64,000 nucleotides of DNA from the NCBI RefSeq assembly GCF_040050925.1, contig NZ_CP157390.1, positions 434,001-498,000 of the forward strand, written 5' to 3'. The stretch is from Leifsonia sp. NPDC080035. GTDB lineage: Bacteria > Actinomycetota > Actinomycetes > Actinomycetales > Microbacteriaceae. Positions 50,540-59,136 of this stretch are shown in pieces (position 1 is the first letter of the stretch; each line of letters starts with the position of its first letter). Below the pieces are notes generated by a model that searched no databases, was not told where the DNA came from, and saw only the letters and a list, made by a program, of their open reading frames with translations. The position numbers were made by a program, and so were the translations under genes.

Positions 50540-50576
50540 ACGAAGGCCCGGATGCATCACGCATCCGGGCCTTCGT
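50540..50576 (-). terminator. Terminator of groES
   Basis: ACGAAGGCCCGGATGC (50540-50555) and GCATCCGGGCCTTCGT (50561-50576): 16-bp stem, 5-base loop, 17 bases after the groES stop. Confidence 0.85.
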
Positions 50577-50592
50577 GCGAAGAGTCAGCAGG

Positions 50593-50889
50593 TCAGCGGA
50601 CCACGACCGCGAGCACGTCGCGAGCCGAGAGGACGAGGAAGTCCTCGCCGCCGAACTTGACCTCGGTGCCGCCGTACTTCGAGTAGATCACCTTGTCGCC
50701 GACGGCGACGTCGAGCGGCACGCGGTTGCCGTTGTCGTCGATGCGGCCGGGACCGACGGCCACGACCTCGCCCTCCTGGGGCTTCTCCTTGGCGGTGTCG
50801 GGGATGACCAGACCGGAAGCAGTGGTCTGCTCAGCCTCGACCTGCTTGATGACGATGCGATCTTCGAGCGGCTTGATGGAGACCGACAC
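50593..50889 (-). CDS. groES: Co-chaperonin GroES
   Basis: A 98-residue 10-kDa chaperonin: SIKPLEDRIVIKQVEAEQ, the mobile loop GLVIPDTAKEKPQEG, GRIDDNGNRV and DKVIYSKYGGTEVKF. It caps GroEL. GTG start with AGAGGG upstream. It is alone: a terminator follows, and no groEL is within the window. The CIRCE element upstream puts it under HrcA repression and heat induction. Confidence 0.97.
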   Translation of the reverse strand: MSVSIKPLEDRIVIKQVEAEQTTASGLVIPDTAKEKPQEGEVVAVGPGRIDDNGNRVPLDVAVGDKVIYSKYGGTEVKFGGEDFLVLSARDVLAVVVR

Positions 50890-50939
50890 GGTTGACCCTC
50901 TTTCTTTGGTTAACGCAGTCTTTTGAGCGAAACGCTGGG

Positions 50940-50966
50940 TTAGCAAACTCGTGGTGAGAGTGCTAA
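50940..50966. promoter_or_regulatory. CIRCE element (HrcA operator) upstream of groES
   Basis: Right arm GAGTGCTAA matches the consensus perfectly. Left arm TTAGCAAAC matches TTAGCACTC at 7 of 9 positions, with the standard 9-base spacer. A further TTAGCAGTC (8 of 9) is at 50987-50995. Confidence 0.85.
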
Positions 50967-51017
50967 CGATGAGTCTAGAGGGTGCGTTAGCAGTCCCGCA
51001 ACGTGAGTGCCAGAAGG

Positions 51018-51023
51018 TAGCGT
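51018..51023 (+). promoter_or_regulatory. -10 box (TAGCGT) for leaderless methyltransferase gene
   Basis: TAGCGT ends 7 bases before the ATG at 51031. Confidence 0.5.
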
Positions 51024-51030
51024 GAGTGCC

Positions 51031-52218
51031 ATGGACAGGTCCGAACTGGTCGAGCTGCTCAGCCCTGAAGGGCTCCGGCTGCTCGACTCCCTGCCGCCCT
51101 ATCGCACCGAGAAGGACGTGCTGAGGATGGTCTCCGACCTCCGCAAGGCCGGCCACTCCCCGGGGCTCGTGGCTGCCGTGCTGACGCAGGCGAAGCTGCG
51201 CAAGAAGGCGCAGGCGAAATTCGGCGAGTTCGCCTCCCGGATGCTCTTCACCGAGGCGGGTCTCGAACAGGCGACGCGGCTGCCCATCGCCGCCCGGCAC
51301 GCCGGCCGCTACCGCGCCGCGGGGCTCGAGCGGGTCGCTGACCTCGGCTGCGGGATCGGCGGGGACGCGCTCGCCCTGGCCGCCCTCGAACTCGAGGTGA
51401 CGGCGGTGGAGGCCGACGAGGTCACCGCCGCGATCGCCGCCTTCAACCTGGCGCCGTTCCCGACCGCCACGGTCGAGCACCGCCGCGCGGAGGATGTCGA
51501 CCTGCGCTCGTTCGACGGCGTCTTCCTCGACCCCGCCCGCCGCACCGCCGGGCACACCGAGACCGAGCGGCTCACCGACCCGGACGACTACACGCCATCG
51601 CTCGGCTTCGCCTACGAGCTGGCGACCGGACGCTCCGTCGGGCTGAAGCTCGGTCCCGGATTCGACCGCGACCTGATCCCGTCCACCGCCGAGGCGCAGT
51701 GGGTATCCGCCGACGGGCAGGTCGTGGAGGTCGGGCTGTGGTTCGGAGCGCTCGCCCGGCCGGGCATCCGCCGGGCCGCGCTCGTGGTCCGCGGCGACGA
51801 CGCGCACGAGCTGACCGCCGAGGCGGACAGCGAGGACGTCGGGACCGGAGAGCTCGGCGAGTACGTCTACGAGCCGGACGGCGCGGTCATCCGCGCCCGG
51901 CTGATCGGCGACCTCGCCCGGCGCATCGGCGGCAGGATGCTGGCCGACGGGATCGCATACATCACCGCGGACGAGGCGGTGACGACGCCGTTCGCCGCGG
52001 GATTCCGCATCCTGGACACGCTGCCGTACCAGGAGAAGGAGCTGCGCCGCGCGCTGCGCACGCGCGGCGTCGGCACACTGGAGATCAAGAAGCGCGGCGT
52101 GGATGTGGACCCCGCCGCGCTGCGCAAACGTCTCTCGCTGAGCGGCGACCGCTCGGCGACCCTGATCCTGACCAGGATCGCCGGGCGGCACACCGCTCTG
52201 CTCGCCGAGCGGATCTGA
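51031..52218 (+). CDS. Class I SAM-dependent methyltransferase with THUMP-like C-terminal domain
   Basis: A 395-residue protein. The SAM site is DLGCGIGGDALALA (about residues 106-119), the acidic ribose-binding end of strand 2 is AVEADE, and a DPARRTAGH motif follows. The C-terminal half (LEIKKRGVDVDPAALRKRL) is a THUMP-like domain. These are conserved actinobacterial proteins of unknown substrate; an RNA target is suggested by the domain. ATG 51031 (8 codons further upstream in the frame are not supported). Convergent with the Pro/Gln-rich gene, sharing a terminator. Confidence 0.85.
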   Translation: MDRSELVELLSPEGLRLLDSLPPYRTEKDVLRMVSDLRKAGHSPGLVAAVLTQAKLRKKAQAKFGEFASRMLFTEAGLEQATRLPIAARHAGRYRAAGLERVADLGCGIGGDALALAALELEVTAVEADEVTAAIAAFNLAPFPTATVEHRRAEDVDLRSFDGVFLDPARRTAGHTETERLTDPDDYTPSLGFAYELATGRSVGLKLGPGFDRDLIPSTAEAQWVSADGQVVEVGLWFGALARPGIRRAALVVRGDDAHELTAEADSEDVGTGELGEYVYEPDGAVIRARLIGDLARRIGGRMLADGIAYITADEAVTTPFAAGFRILDTLPYQEKELRRALRTRGVGTLEIKKRGVDVDPAALRKRLSLSGDRSATLILTRIAGRHTALLAERI

Positions 52219-52230
52219 CTCCGCTCGGCG
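52203..52230. terminator. Terminator overlapping the methyltransferase stop
   Basis: CGCCGAGCGGA (52203-52213) and TCCGCTCGGCG (52220-52230) pair perfectly; the loop holds the stop codon. It serves both convergent genes. Confidence 0.75.
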
Positions 52231-52236
52231 CGTGCC

Positions 52237-52812
52237 TCAGTAGGTGCTGTAGTGCGCCGAGAAGCTCGCGAAGATGATCGCCAGGACGATCCAGTAGATG
52301 ATCGCGAACGCCACGGCGATGAAGCCGAGGATGATGCCGGTGAGCCAGAAGCCCTTCGCCTGCGGCTCCTTCCTGCGGCCCAGGAAGCCGAGGACGACCG
52401 CGGCGGCACCGAACAGGAAGCCGATGCCCCAGATGAAGTTCAGCACGATGCCGACGATGCCGCCGACGAGCGACAGGATGCTCAGAATGGGCGACTTCTG
52501 CGCCGGCGTGGCATACGGCTGGGCGTAGCCGGGGGCCGGCTGCCCGTAGGCGGGCTGGCCGTAGGGCTGCTGCGGCTGCTGACCGTATGGCTGCTGCGGC
52601 TGACCGTACGGCTGCTGCGGCTGGCCGTAGGGCTGCTGCGGCTGCTGGCCGTACGGCTGCTGGCCGTAGTCCGGCGCCGCGGGCGGGACGGGAGGCGCCG
52701 GAGGCGTCGCCGGGGTGTCCGCGGGCGGGACGGGAGCCGCGGGCGGGACGGACCCGGCCCCGTTCTCCCCCTCCGGCTCCGGCGGGACGGCGGGTGCGTT
52801 CGGATCGGTCAT
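52237..52812 (-). CDS. Pro/Gln/Tyr-rich membrane protein (DUF4190-like)
   Basis: A 191-residue protein. The first ~110 residues are low complexity: proline-rich, then tandem YGQPQQP-type repeats (about residues 48-100). After them come two transmembrane segments (LSLVGGIVGIVLNFIWGIGFLF and an IILGFIAVAFAIIYWIVLAII pair) that resemble DUF4190. Such proteins may sit at the septum or envelope; function unknown. ATG at 52812 with AGGAG 9 bases upstream; the ATG at 52821 touches the RBS. Confidence 0.8.
   Translation of the reverse strand: MTDPNAPAVPPEPEGENGAGSVPPAAPVPPADTPATPPAPPVPPAAPDYGQQPYGQQPQQPYGQPQQPYGQPQQPYGQQPQQPYGQPAYGQPAPGYAQPYATPAQKSPILSILSLVGGIVGIVLNFIWGIGFLFGAAAVVLGFLGRRKEPQAKGFWLTGIILGFIAVAFAIIYWIVLAIIFASFSAHYSTY
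52500..52680 (-). repeat. Tandem codon repeats encoding YGQPQQP-like units
   Basis: The segment contains repeated TACGGCCAGCCGCAGCAGCC-type units on the minus strand within the Pro/Gln-rich gene. It is coding DNA rather than a mobile or CRISPR repeat. Confidence 0.8.
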
Positions 52813-52929
52813 CGTGCCCATCTCCTTCTGTCTGGCGTATTCCTGAGAGGATGCTGTACCGCATCCATCGTCGCAGCGGCTCAGGGTCGTGTCAACGAGC
52901 GGGGTCGGTGCGTGACGGATCCGGGTGGA

Positions 52930-54015
52930 TCAGCCGGCGACCTGGATGTCCGTGACCGGCAGGGTCGAGTCCGCTCCGAAGCCGAGCCCGCTCGGCGCGT
53001 GCCCCGCCATGATGAGCTGGGCACCGAGAGCGGCGATCATCGCGCCGTTGTCCGTGCAGAGCGACAGCGCGGGGATGCGCAGCTCGATGCCCGCCTCCGC
53101 CGCGCGCTGCACGGCGACCTGCCGCACCCGTGCGTTGGCGACGACGCCGCCGCCGAGCAGCAGTCGCGGAACGTCGTGGTCGAGGCACGCGGCGATCGCC
53201 TTGCCGATGAGCACATCCACCACCGCCTCGCGGAAGGACGCGGCGACGTCGGCGATCGGCACCTCCTCGCCGGCGTCCTGCCGCTGCTCCACCCAGCGCG
53301 CGACCGCGGTCTTGAGCCCGGAGAAGGAGAAGTCGTAGCGGTGCCTCTCCAGGTCCTTCGGCTTGGTCAGGCCGCGCGGGAAGCGGATGGCGTTCGGGTC
53401 GCCGTCGGCGGCGACCCTGTCGATCTCCGGTCCGCCCGGGTACGGCAGGCCGAGCACGCGCGCCACCTTGTCGAAGGCCTCGCCCGCAGCGTCGTCGATG
53501 GTCTCGCCGAGCAGCTCGACATCCGACACCAGGTCCCGCACCAGGAGCAGGGAGGTGTGACCGCCGGAGACCAGCAGGGCGACCGTCGGCAGCTCCACGG
53601 GATGGCCGGGCCCGCCGTTCGCGTCGAGCACGTCCGCGCCGACGTGGCCGACCAGGTGGTTCACCGCGTACAGCGGCTTGCCGAGCGAGAGCGCGAGAGC
53701 CTTCGCGGCGCCGACGCCCACCATCAGAGCTCCGGACAGCCCCGGTCCGCTGGTCACGGCGATCGCGTCCACGTCGGCCAGCTCGATCCCGGCGTCCGCC
53801 ACGGCGGTCTTGAGGGTCGGAGTGAGCGCCTCGAGGTGGGCGCGCGCCGCGACCTCGGGCACGACGCCGCCGTACCGCGCGTGCTCCTCCATCGACGACG
53901 CGATCGTGTTCGCGAGCAGGGTGGTGCCGCGGACGATCCCGACGCCGGTCTCGTCGCAGGAGGTCTCGATGCCGAGGACCAGGGGGCCGGCGTCGGTGGA
54001 TGCGGTGCTGTTCAT
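52930..54015 (-). CDS. tsaD: tRNA N6-adenosine threonylcarbamoyltransferase
   Basis: A 361-residue Kae1/Gcp protein, completing t6A37 in ANN-decoding tRNAs. LGIETSCDETGVGIV is the ASKHA phosphate-binding start; HLVGHVGA, LLVSGGHTSL and FSFSGLKTAV follow, then LLLGGGVVANARVR. Works with TsaB and TsaE, present in the same operon. ATG overlaps the rimI stop as ATGA. Confidence 0.96.
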   Translation of the reverse strand: MNSTASTDAGPLVLGIETSCDETGVGIVRGTTLLANTIASSMEEHARYGGVVPEVAARAHLEALTPTLKTAVADAGIELADVDAIAVTSGPGLSGALMVGVGAAKALALSLGKPLYAVNHLVGHVGADVLDANGGPGHPVELPTVALLVSGGHTSLLLVRDLVSDVELLGETIDDAAGEAFDKVARVLGLPYPGGPEIDRVAADGDPNAIRFPRGLTKPKDLERHRYDFSFSGLKTAVARWVEQRQDAGEEVPIADVAASFREAVVDVLIGKAIAACLDHDVPRLLLGGGVVANARVRQVAVQRAAEAGIELRIPALSLCTDNGAMIAALGAQLIMAGHAPSGLGFGADSTLPVTDIQVAG

Positions 54016-54515
54016 GCCAGGGTGGTCTCCGTCGAGGGGATGGCGAGGCGCATCACGATCGCGTCGACGCCGTCCGGCTGGTAGTACTTCGGCCGCACGC
54101 CGATCTCCTCGAAGCCGAGCGTGCGGTACAGGGTCTGGGCGTTCGGGTTGTCGGCACGCACCTCGAGGAAGACGTCCCGCGCCCCGCGCTTCCTCGCCTC
54201 CCCGATCAGCGCCTGCATCAGCGCCCGCCCCAGGCCGTGGCGGCGCGCGGCCGGCGCGACGGCGATCGTCTGGATGTCTCCCTCCGCCGCCCCGGCCGGG
54301 GCGAGCAGGCCGGCGTAACCGTCGATGGTCTCCGGGTCCTCCGGAGGGAAGGCGACGAGGTAGTAACCGTGCTCGCCGGTCACCTCCGCGATCATCGACC
54401 GCTCCGACCACGCGTCGTTCACGAAGGTCGCACGCTCCAGCTCCATGATGGCGGGCACGTCCTCGGCGGAGGCGCGGCGCAGCTGCCAGACGCGGCGAGC
54501 GCCCGCGGCCGTCAC
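54012..54515 (-). CDS. rimI: Ribosomal-protein-S18-alanine N-acetyltransferase-type GNAT
   Basis: A 167-residue GNAT: WQLRRASAEDVPAIMELE, then IAVAPAARRHGLGRALMQALI (acetyl-CoA site) and LYRTLGFEEIGVRPKYY. Within the t6A operon, where RimI is commonly found; the acceptor is presumed S18 or another N-terminus. GTG overlaps tsaB's stop (GTGA). The stop overlaps tsaD. Confidence 0.9.
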   Translation of the reverse strand: MTAAGARRVWQLRRASAEDVPAIMELERATFVNDAWSERSMIAEVTGEHGYYLVAFPPEDPETIDGYAGLLAPAGAAEGDIQTIAVAPAARRHGLGRALMQALIGEARKRGARDVFLEVRADNPNAQTLYRTLGFEEIGVRPKYYQPDGVDAIVMRLAIPSTETTLA

Positions 54516-55132
54516 GCGCTCACCCGCTTGGGGCCGGCGGACAGCGTGACGTCGGGGGAACGGAGGTAGAGCGGCTCGTCCCTCTCGAACGGCAGCCCGG
54601 CGGCGAAGCGCAGCTCGGCGAGCATCCCGAGCCGGCCCGCGGAGACGGCCTCGGCGTCGAAGCGCGGGATGTCGCGGTGCGGCAGCTCGTCCGGCTTGCC
54701 GAGACCGGGCCCGTCGAGCCGGACGGGGAGGCCCGCCTCGTCGGCGCCGGAGTACGCCGTCCAGTAGCGCTCGCGGCGTCGTGCGTCCGTGACGACGAGC
54801 AGCGGGCCGGTGTGCCCGCCTGCGTAGCGCTCGAACGCGACCGCGTCGTGGCTCACGACCGGGACGAGAGGCTTGCCTGCGCCGAACGCGAACGCCTTGG
54901 CCGCGGCGATCCCGACCCGCAGCCCGGTGAACGGCCCGGGGCCCATCCCGGCGACCACGCCGGAGAGTGCGGCCACCTCGACCCCGGAGAGGCGCATCGC
55001 CTCTGCGATCAGCGAGCCGACGACCTCGGCGTGCCGCATGGTGTCGGTCTCGATCACCTCGGAGAGGACGCCGCCGTCGCGGTCGACCACGGCGACGCTC
55101 GTTCCGGCGGAGGTGTCGATGGCGAGGAGCAT
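54512..55132 (-). CDS. tsaB: tRNA t6A synthesis scaffold protein TsaB
   Basis: A 206-residue ASKHA protein lacking full nucleotide-binding residues. LLAIDTSAGTSVAVVD starts it, then GVVAGMGPGPFTGLRVGIAAAKA. It pairs with TsaD. The gene is 9 bp from tsaE. Confidence 0.93.
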   Translation of the reverse strand: MLLAIDTSAGTSVAVVDRDGGVLSEVIETDTMRHAEVVGSLIAEAMRLSGVEVAALSGVVAGMGPGPFTGLRVGIAAAKAFAFGAGKPLVPVVSHDAVAFERYAGGHTGPLLVVTDARRRERYWTAYSGADEAGLPVRLDGPGLGKPDELPHRDIPRFDAEAVSAGRLGMLAELRFAAGLPFERDEPLYLRSPDVTLSAGPKRVSA

Positions 55133-55141
55133 GATTCCAGC

Positions 55142-55699
55142 CTAAGCGGGATCGGACCAGCGCGGTCCGTAGCCGGTGAGCGTGACGCGGCGGGGCTCGT
55201 CGGCGTCGAGGTCATCGTCCACGCCGTCGCCCGCGCCGAGGTCAGTGCCGGTGTCGTCGTCCTCGCGCGTGTCGGCTGCCGCGGCGTCCGAGGCATCCGC
55301 GCCGGTGGGCCGGACGATGTCCACCTCCAGCCAGGACTCCGCGACGCCGTCGAGCATCCCGCTGCCCCACTCCACGACGACGACCGAGTGCGCGAAGTCG
55401 ATGTCGAGATCGTCGAGCTCGAGTGCGCTGCCGAGGCGGTAGGCGTCCACGTGCACGAGCGGCGCGCCGCCGGTCAGGCTCGGGTGGCTGCGCGCGAGCA
55501 CGAAGGTCGGGCTCGTCACCGGGCCCCGCACGCCAAGACCTTCGCCGATGCCGCGCGTGAGCGTCGTCTTGCCCGCGCCGAGCGGGCCGTTCAGGATCAC
55601 GAGGTCGCCCGGCCGGAGCATCCCGGCCAGCTCGACACCCAGTGCGTGCATGTCCTCGCTGGTGGCGACCGACAGCTCCCGGACGGACGTGCCGCTCAC
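55142..55699 (-). CDS. tsaE: tRNA t6A synthesis ATPase TsaE
   Basis: A 185-residue P-loop protein: GPLGAGKTTLTRGIG (about residues 39-53), HVDAYRLGS, VVVEWGSGM. It carries a C-terminal acidic extension of about 60 residues (many Asp: DTREDDDTGTDLGAGDGVDD) beyond the usual ~150. Overlaps alr stop by four bases. Powers TsaB-TsaD. Confidence 0.93.
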   Translation of the reverse strand: MSGTSVRELSVATSEDMHALGVELAGMLRPGDLVILNGPLGAGKTTLTRGIGEGLGVRGPVTSPTFVLARSHPSLTGGAPLVHVDAYRLGSALELDDLDIDFAHSVVVVEWGSGMLDGVAESWLEVDIVRPTGADASDAAAADTREDDDTGTDLGAGDGVDDDLDADEPRRVTLTGYGPRWSDPA

Positions 55700-56826
55700 G
55701 CCGCACCGCCACGGTAGCTGCGCCGCAGACGCCCGCCCAGGCGCGTCACGATCTCGTAATTGATGGTGTCCGCGGCCTCCGCCCAGTCGTCGGCGCCGGG
55801 GACGCCGGTCGCCGGGTCGCCGAACAGCACGACCTCGTCGCCGACCTCCACATCCGCATCGCCGACGTCGACGACGAACTGGTCCATCGCAACTCGGCCC
55901 GCGATCCGGTACCGCTCGCCGCCGATCGAGACCGGGCCGCGCCCGGACGCGTGCCGAGGGATCCCCTCCGCGTAGCCGAGTGGCACGAGCACGAGCGTCG
56001 TCTCCTTCTCGGTGCGGTACGTGTAGTCGTACGAGACGCCCGTGCCCGCCTGCACCCTCCGCACCGCCGCGACCCGGCCGCGCAGGGTCATGGCCGGCCG
56101 GAGGCCGAGCTCGGCGGCGGACTCGGCGCCGAACGGGCTGAGGCCGTACGAGGCGATCCCGAGGCGCACCATCGAGAAGCGCGACTCCGGGAGGCTCAGC
56201 GCGGCCGCGCTCGCGGCGATGTGGGTCAGGTCGGGCGTCAGCCCGGCGGCCGCCGCCCTGGCCAGTCCGTCACGATAGGCGTCGATCGCCGCGCGGTCGT
56301 CATCCGGCGACGCGTTGGAGACGTGGCTGAAGATGCCGCGCACGGTCAGGGCGCCGGCCCGCTCCAGCTCGCGGGCACGGACGAACGTCGTATCCCAGTC
56401 CCCGGCGGCGACACCGTTGCGGCTCAGCCCGGTCTCCAGTTTGATCTGTACCCGGGCCGGCACGTCGCCCCTGGCAGCTCCGGCGACGGCCTCCAGCTGC
56501 GCGATCGACGAGACGCCGATGTCCACTCCGGCGGCGACCGCGTCCACGAAGTCCTCGTCGGGATCGTGCAGCCACGCGAGCACCGGCGCGTCGATGCCTG
56601 CCGCGCGCAGCTCCATCGCCTCCGACAGGTCCGCGACGCCGAGCCAGTCCGCGCCGCCGGCGAGCGCCGCCCTGGCGCACGCGACCGCCCCGTGGCCGTA
56701 GGCGTTCGCCTTGACGACGGCCATCACGTGCTCGGTGCCGATCAGCTCGCGCAGGCGGGCGACGTTCGCGGTCACCGCATCCAGGTCGACGACGATCTCG
56801 CGGAAGGGAGCGCTCGGCGCGCTCAC
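55696..56826 (-). CDS. alr: Alanine racemase
   Basis: A 376-residue PLP fold-type III enzyme making D-alanine for peptidoglycan. PLP lysine K39 (MAVVKANAYGHG), catalytic tyrosine in GVSYDYTYRT, and MDQFVVDVG. GTG start overlaps the acpS stop (GTGA). Compare the decarboxylase-fold pseudoenzyme at 13.9 kb, which lost this lysine. Confidence 0.96.
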   Translation of the reverse strand: MSAPSAPFREIVVDLDAVTANVARLRELIGTEHVMAVVKANAYGHGAVACARAALAGGADWLGVADLSEAMELRAAGIDAPVLAWLHDPDEDFVDAVAAGVDIGVSSIAQLEAVAGAARGDVPARVQIKLETGLSRNGVAAGDWDTTFVRARELERAGALTVRGIFSHVSNASPDDDRAAIDAYRDGLARAAAAGLTPDLTHIAASAAALSLPESRFSMVRLGIASYGLSPFGAESAAELGLRPAMTLRGRVAAVRRVQAGTGVSYDYTYRTEKETTLVLVPLGYAEGIPRHASGRGPVSIGGERYRIAGRVAMDQFVVDVGDADVEVGDEVVLFGDPATGVPGADDWAEAADTINYEIVTRLGGRLRRSYRGGAA

Positions 56827-57179
56827 GAGTCGCGCTCCGTCACCACGAACGCCGTGGCGATGCCCGCATCGTGCGACATCGAGACGTGGATGTGCGCGAT
56901 CCCCCGCTCGCGCACCTGTCGCTCGACCACCTTGTGCAGCACGAAGCCCGGGTTCCTCTCCTCGTCGGGCACGATCTCCATGTCGTGCCAGCGGACGCCC
57001 TCCGACCCTCCGAGCGCCTTGATCAGCGCTTCCTTCGCCGCGAACCGCGCGGCGAGGGAGTGGACGGGCAGGGCGCGCTCCGCCTCGGTGAACAACCGCT
57101 CCCGCAGGCGCGGCGTCCGCTCCAGTGATCGCGCGAAACGTGCCAGGTCGACGACGTCGACCCCGATGCCCGCGATCAC
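56823..57179 (-). CDS. acpS: Holo-[acyl-carrier-protein] synthase
   Basis: A 118-residue phosphopantetheinyl transferase: IGVDVVDLARFARSLER and LAARFAAKEALIKALGG, the metal-binding Asp and Glu. It adds the 4'-phosphopantetheine arm to ACP. GTG start, GGAG upstream, 9 bp after glmS. Confidence 0.94.
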   Translation of the reverse strand: MIAGIGVDVVDLARFARSLERTPRLRERLFTEAERALPVHSLAARFAAKEALIKALGGSEGVRWHDMEIVPDEERNPGFVLHKVVERQVRERGIAHIHVSMSHDAGIATAFVVTERDS

Positions 57180-57188
57180 GAAGGGCTC

Positions 57189-59039
57189 CTACTCGACCGT
57201 GACCGACTTGGCCAGGTTGCGCGGCTGGTCCACGTCCAGTCCCTTCGCGGCGGAGAGCTCCATCGCGAAGATCTGCAGCGGCACGACGCTCAGCAGCGGC
57301 TCGAAGAGCGGGGCGGCGAGCGGGATGCGGATGACCTCGTCCGCGAACGGGAGCACGGCGGCGTCTCCGGCCTCGGCGATGGCGATGATGCGGGCGCCGC
57401 GGGCGCGGATCTCCTGGATGTTGGAGACGACCTTCTTGTGCATCTCGTCCGACCAGCGCGGGCTCGGCACCACGACGAAGACCGGCTGGCCGGGCTCGAT
57501 GAGAGCGATCGGGCCGTGCTTGAGCTCGCCTGCAGCGAAGCCCTCCGCGTGGATGTACGCGAGCTCCTTGAGCTTGAGCGCACCCTCCAGTGCGATCGGG
57601 TAGCCGACGTTGCGGCCGAGGAAGAGCACGGAGCGGGTGTCCGACATCCAGTGCGCCAGCTGCGCGATCGTGTCGTGCGCCTCGAGGACGGTCGCGATCT
57701 TGCCCGGGACCGACTGCAGCTCGTCGATGGCGTCGCGCTGCTGCGCCGGCGTGAGGCTGCCGCGCACGCGCGCCAGGTGCAGGCCGAACAGGTAGAGCGC
57801 GGTGATCTGGGCGACGAACGCCTTGGTCGAGGCGACGGCGACCTCCGGGCCGGCGTGCGTGTACAGCGCGGCGTCGGACTCGCGCGGGATGGTCGCGCCC
57901 TGGGTGTTGCAGATCGAGATGGCCTTTGCGCCGGCCTCGCGGGCGTACTTGACGGCCATCAGCGTGTCCATGGTCTCGCCGGACTGGCTGATCGAGATGA
58001 CGAGCGTGCCGTCGGTGATGACCGGCTCGCGGTACCGGAACTCGTGGCTGAGCTCGACGGTGACGGGGACGCGCGCCCACTTCTCGATGGCGTAACTGCC
58101 GACCAGGCCGGCGTACGCGGCGGTGCCGCAGGCGACGATCGTGATGCGGTCGATGCCGGTGAAGAAGTCCTCGCCCAGGGCGTCGAGCTCCGGGATGTGC
58201 ACCGCGCCGTCCGCGAAGCGCCCGCGCAGGGTGTTGGCGACAGCGTCCGGCTCCTCGGCGATCTCCTTGGCCATGAACGACGACCAGCCGCCCTTCTCGG
58301 CGGCGGAGGCGTCCCACGCGACCTCGAACGGCTCCACCTCGACGGCGGCGCCGTCGAAGTCGGTGACCGTGACGGAGTCGGGGGTGATGGTGACGATCTG
58401 GTCCTGGCCGATCGCGAGCGCGCGGTGCGTGTGCTCGACGAATGCGGCGACGTCCGAGCCGAGGAAGTTCTCGCCGTCGCCCAGGCCGATCACCAGGGGC
58501 GAGTTGCGGCGGGCGCCAACGACGACGTGCGGCTGGTCCTGGTGCAGGGCGAGCAGCGTGAACGCGCCTTCCAGGCGGGAGACGACGCGCTGGAACGCCT
58601 CGCTCAGGTCACCGGTGGCGCGGTACTCGCGGCCGAGCAGCACGGCGGCGACCTCGGTGTCGGTCTCCGACTCGAAGGCGAATCCGTCGGCGAGGAGCTC
58701 GTCCTTCAGAGTCGCGAAGTTCTCGATGATGCCGTTGTGGATGACCGCGAGCCGGCCCTCGTCGCCGAGGTGCGGGTGCGCGTTGCGGTCGGTCGGGCCA
58801 CCGTGGGTCGCCCAGCGGGTGTGGCCGATGCCGGTGCCGCCGTTCGGGATGCCGTTCTCGGCGAGCTCGTCGGTCAGCGCCGAGAGCTTGCCAGCCTTCT
58901 TGGCCGTGCCGAGGCTGCCATCAGGACCGATCACGGCGACGCCGGCCGAGTCGTAACCCCGGTACTCCAGGCGCTTCAGGCCGCCGAGAAGCACCTCGAG
59001 GCTCTTGTCGGTACCGACGTACCCCACGATTCCACACAT
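57189..59039 (-). CDS. glmS: Glutamine-fructose-6-phosphate aminotransferase
   Basis: A 616-residue enzyme making glucosamine-6-phosphate. Nucleophile C2 after Met removal (MCGIVGYVG), GHTRWATHG, then two SIS domains, and the C-terminal LAKSVTVE. TACAAT ends 7 bases before the ATG with no RBS: leaderless. First gene of the operon glmS-acpS-alr-tsaE-tsaB-rimI-tsaD. No glmS ribozyme is expected or seen in the 97-base gap to coaA. Confidence 0.97.
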   Translation of the reverse strand: MCGIVGYVGTDKSLEVLLGGLKRLEYRGYDSAGVAVIGPDGSLGTAKKAGKLSALTDELAENGIPNGGTGIGHTRWATHGGPTDRNAHPHLGDEGRLAVIHNGIIENFATLKDELLADGFAFESETDTEVAAVLLGREYRATGDLSEAFQRVVSRLEGAFTLLALHQDQPHVVVGARRNSPLVIGLGDGENFLGSDVAAFVEHTHRALAIGQDQIVTITPDSVTVTDFDGAAVEVEPFEVAWDASAAEKGGWSSFMAKEIAEEPDAVANTLRGRFADGAVHIPELDALGEDFFTGIDRITIVACGTAAYAGLVGSYAIEKWARVPVTVELSHEFRYREPVITDGTLVISISQSGETMDTLMAVKYAREAGAKAISICNTQGATIPRESDAALYTHAGPEVAVASTKAFVAQITALYLFGLHLARVRGSLTPAQQRDAIDELQSVPGKIATVLEAHDTIAQLAHWMSDTRSVLFLGRNVGYPIALEGALKLKELAYIHAEGFAAGELKHGPIALIEPGQPVFVVVPSPRWSDEMHKKVVSNIQEIRARGARIIAIAEAGDAAVLPFADEVIRIPLAAPLFEPLLSVVPLQIFAMELSAAKGLDVDQPRNLAKSVTVE

Positions 59040-59046
59040 GCACCCG

Positions 59047-59052
59047 ATTGTA
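59047..59052 (-). promoter_or_regulatory. -10 box (TACAAT) for leaderless glmS
   Basis: TACAAT on the minus strand ends 7 bases before the glmS ATG at 59039; a close match to TATAAT. Confidence 0.65.
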
Positions 59053-59122
59053 ACGTGGGGCGAACTGGGAGTTTGCGCCGTGGGCCGTGTCGACGCCGAG
59101 GGCAACCACGTGTCCCGCACCC

Positions 59123-59128
59123 TAGACT
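59123..59128 (+). promoter_or_regulatory. -10 box (TAGACT) for leaderless coaA
   Basis: TAGACT ends 8 bases before the coaA ATG at 59137. Confidence 0.5.
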
Positions 59129-59136
59129 TGTCGCCT

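Noticed and set aside
52500..52680. CRISPR-like repeats
   Set aside because: Repeats are irregular in length, lie in frame in a coding gene and encode YGQPQQP-type units; no spacers or cas genes.
52930..54411. Longer tsaD starting upstream inside rimI
   Set aside because: The extra residues are antisense-like biased sequence; ATG 54015 in the ATGA overlap fits all family members.
59040..59136. glmS ribozyme
   Set aside because: The gap is too short, and the -10 box puts the transcript start at the glmS ATG, leaving no leader for it.
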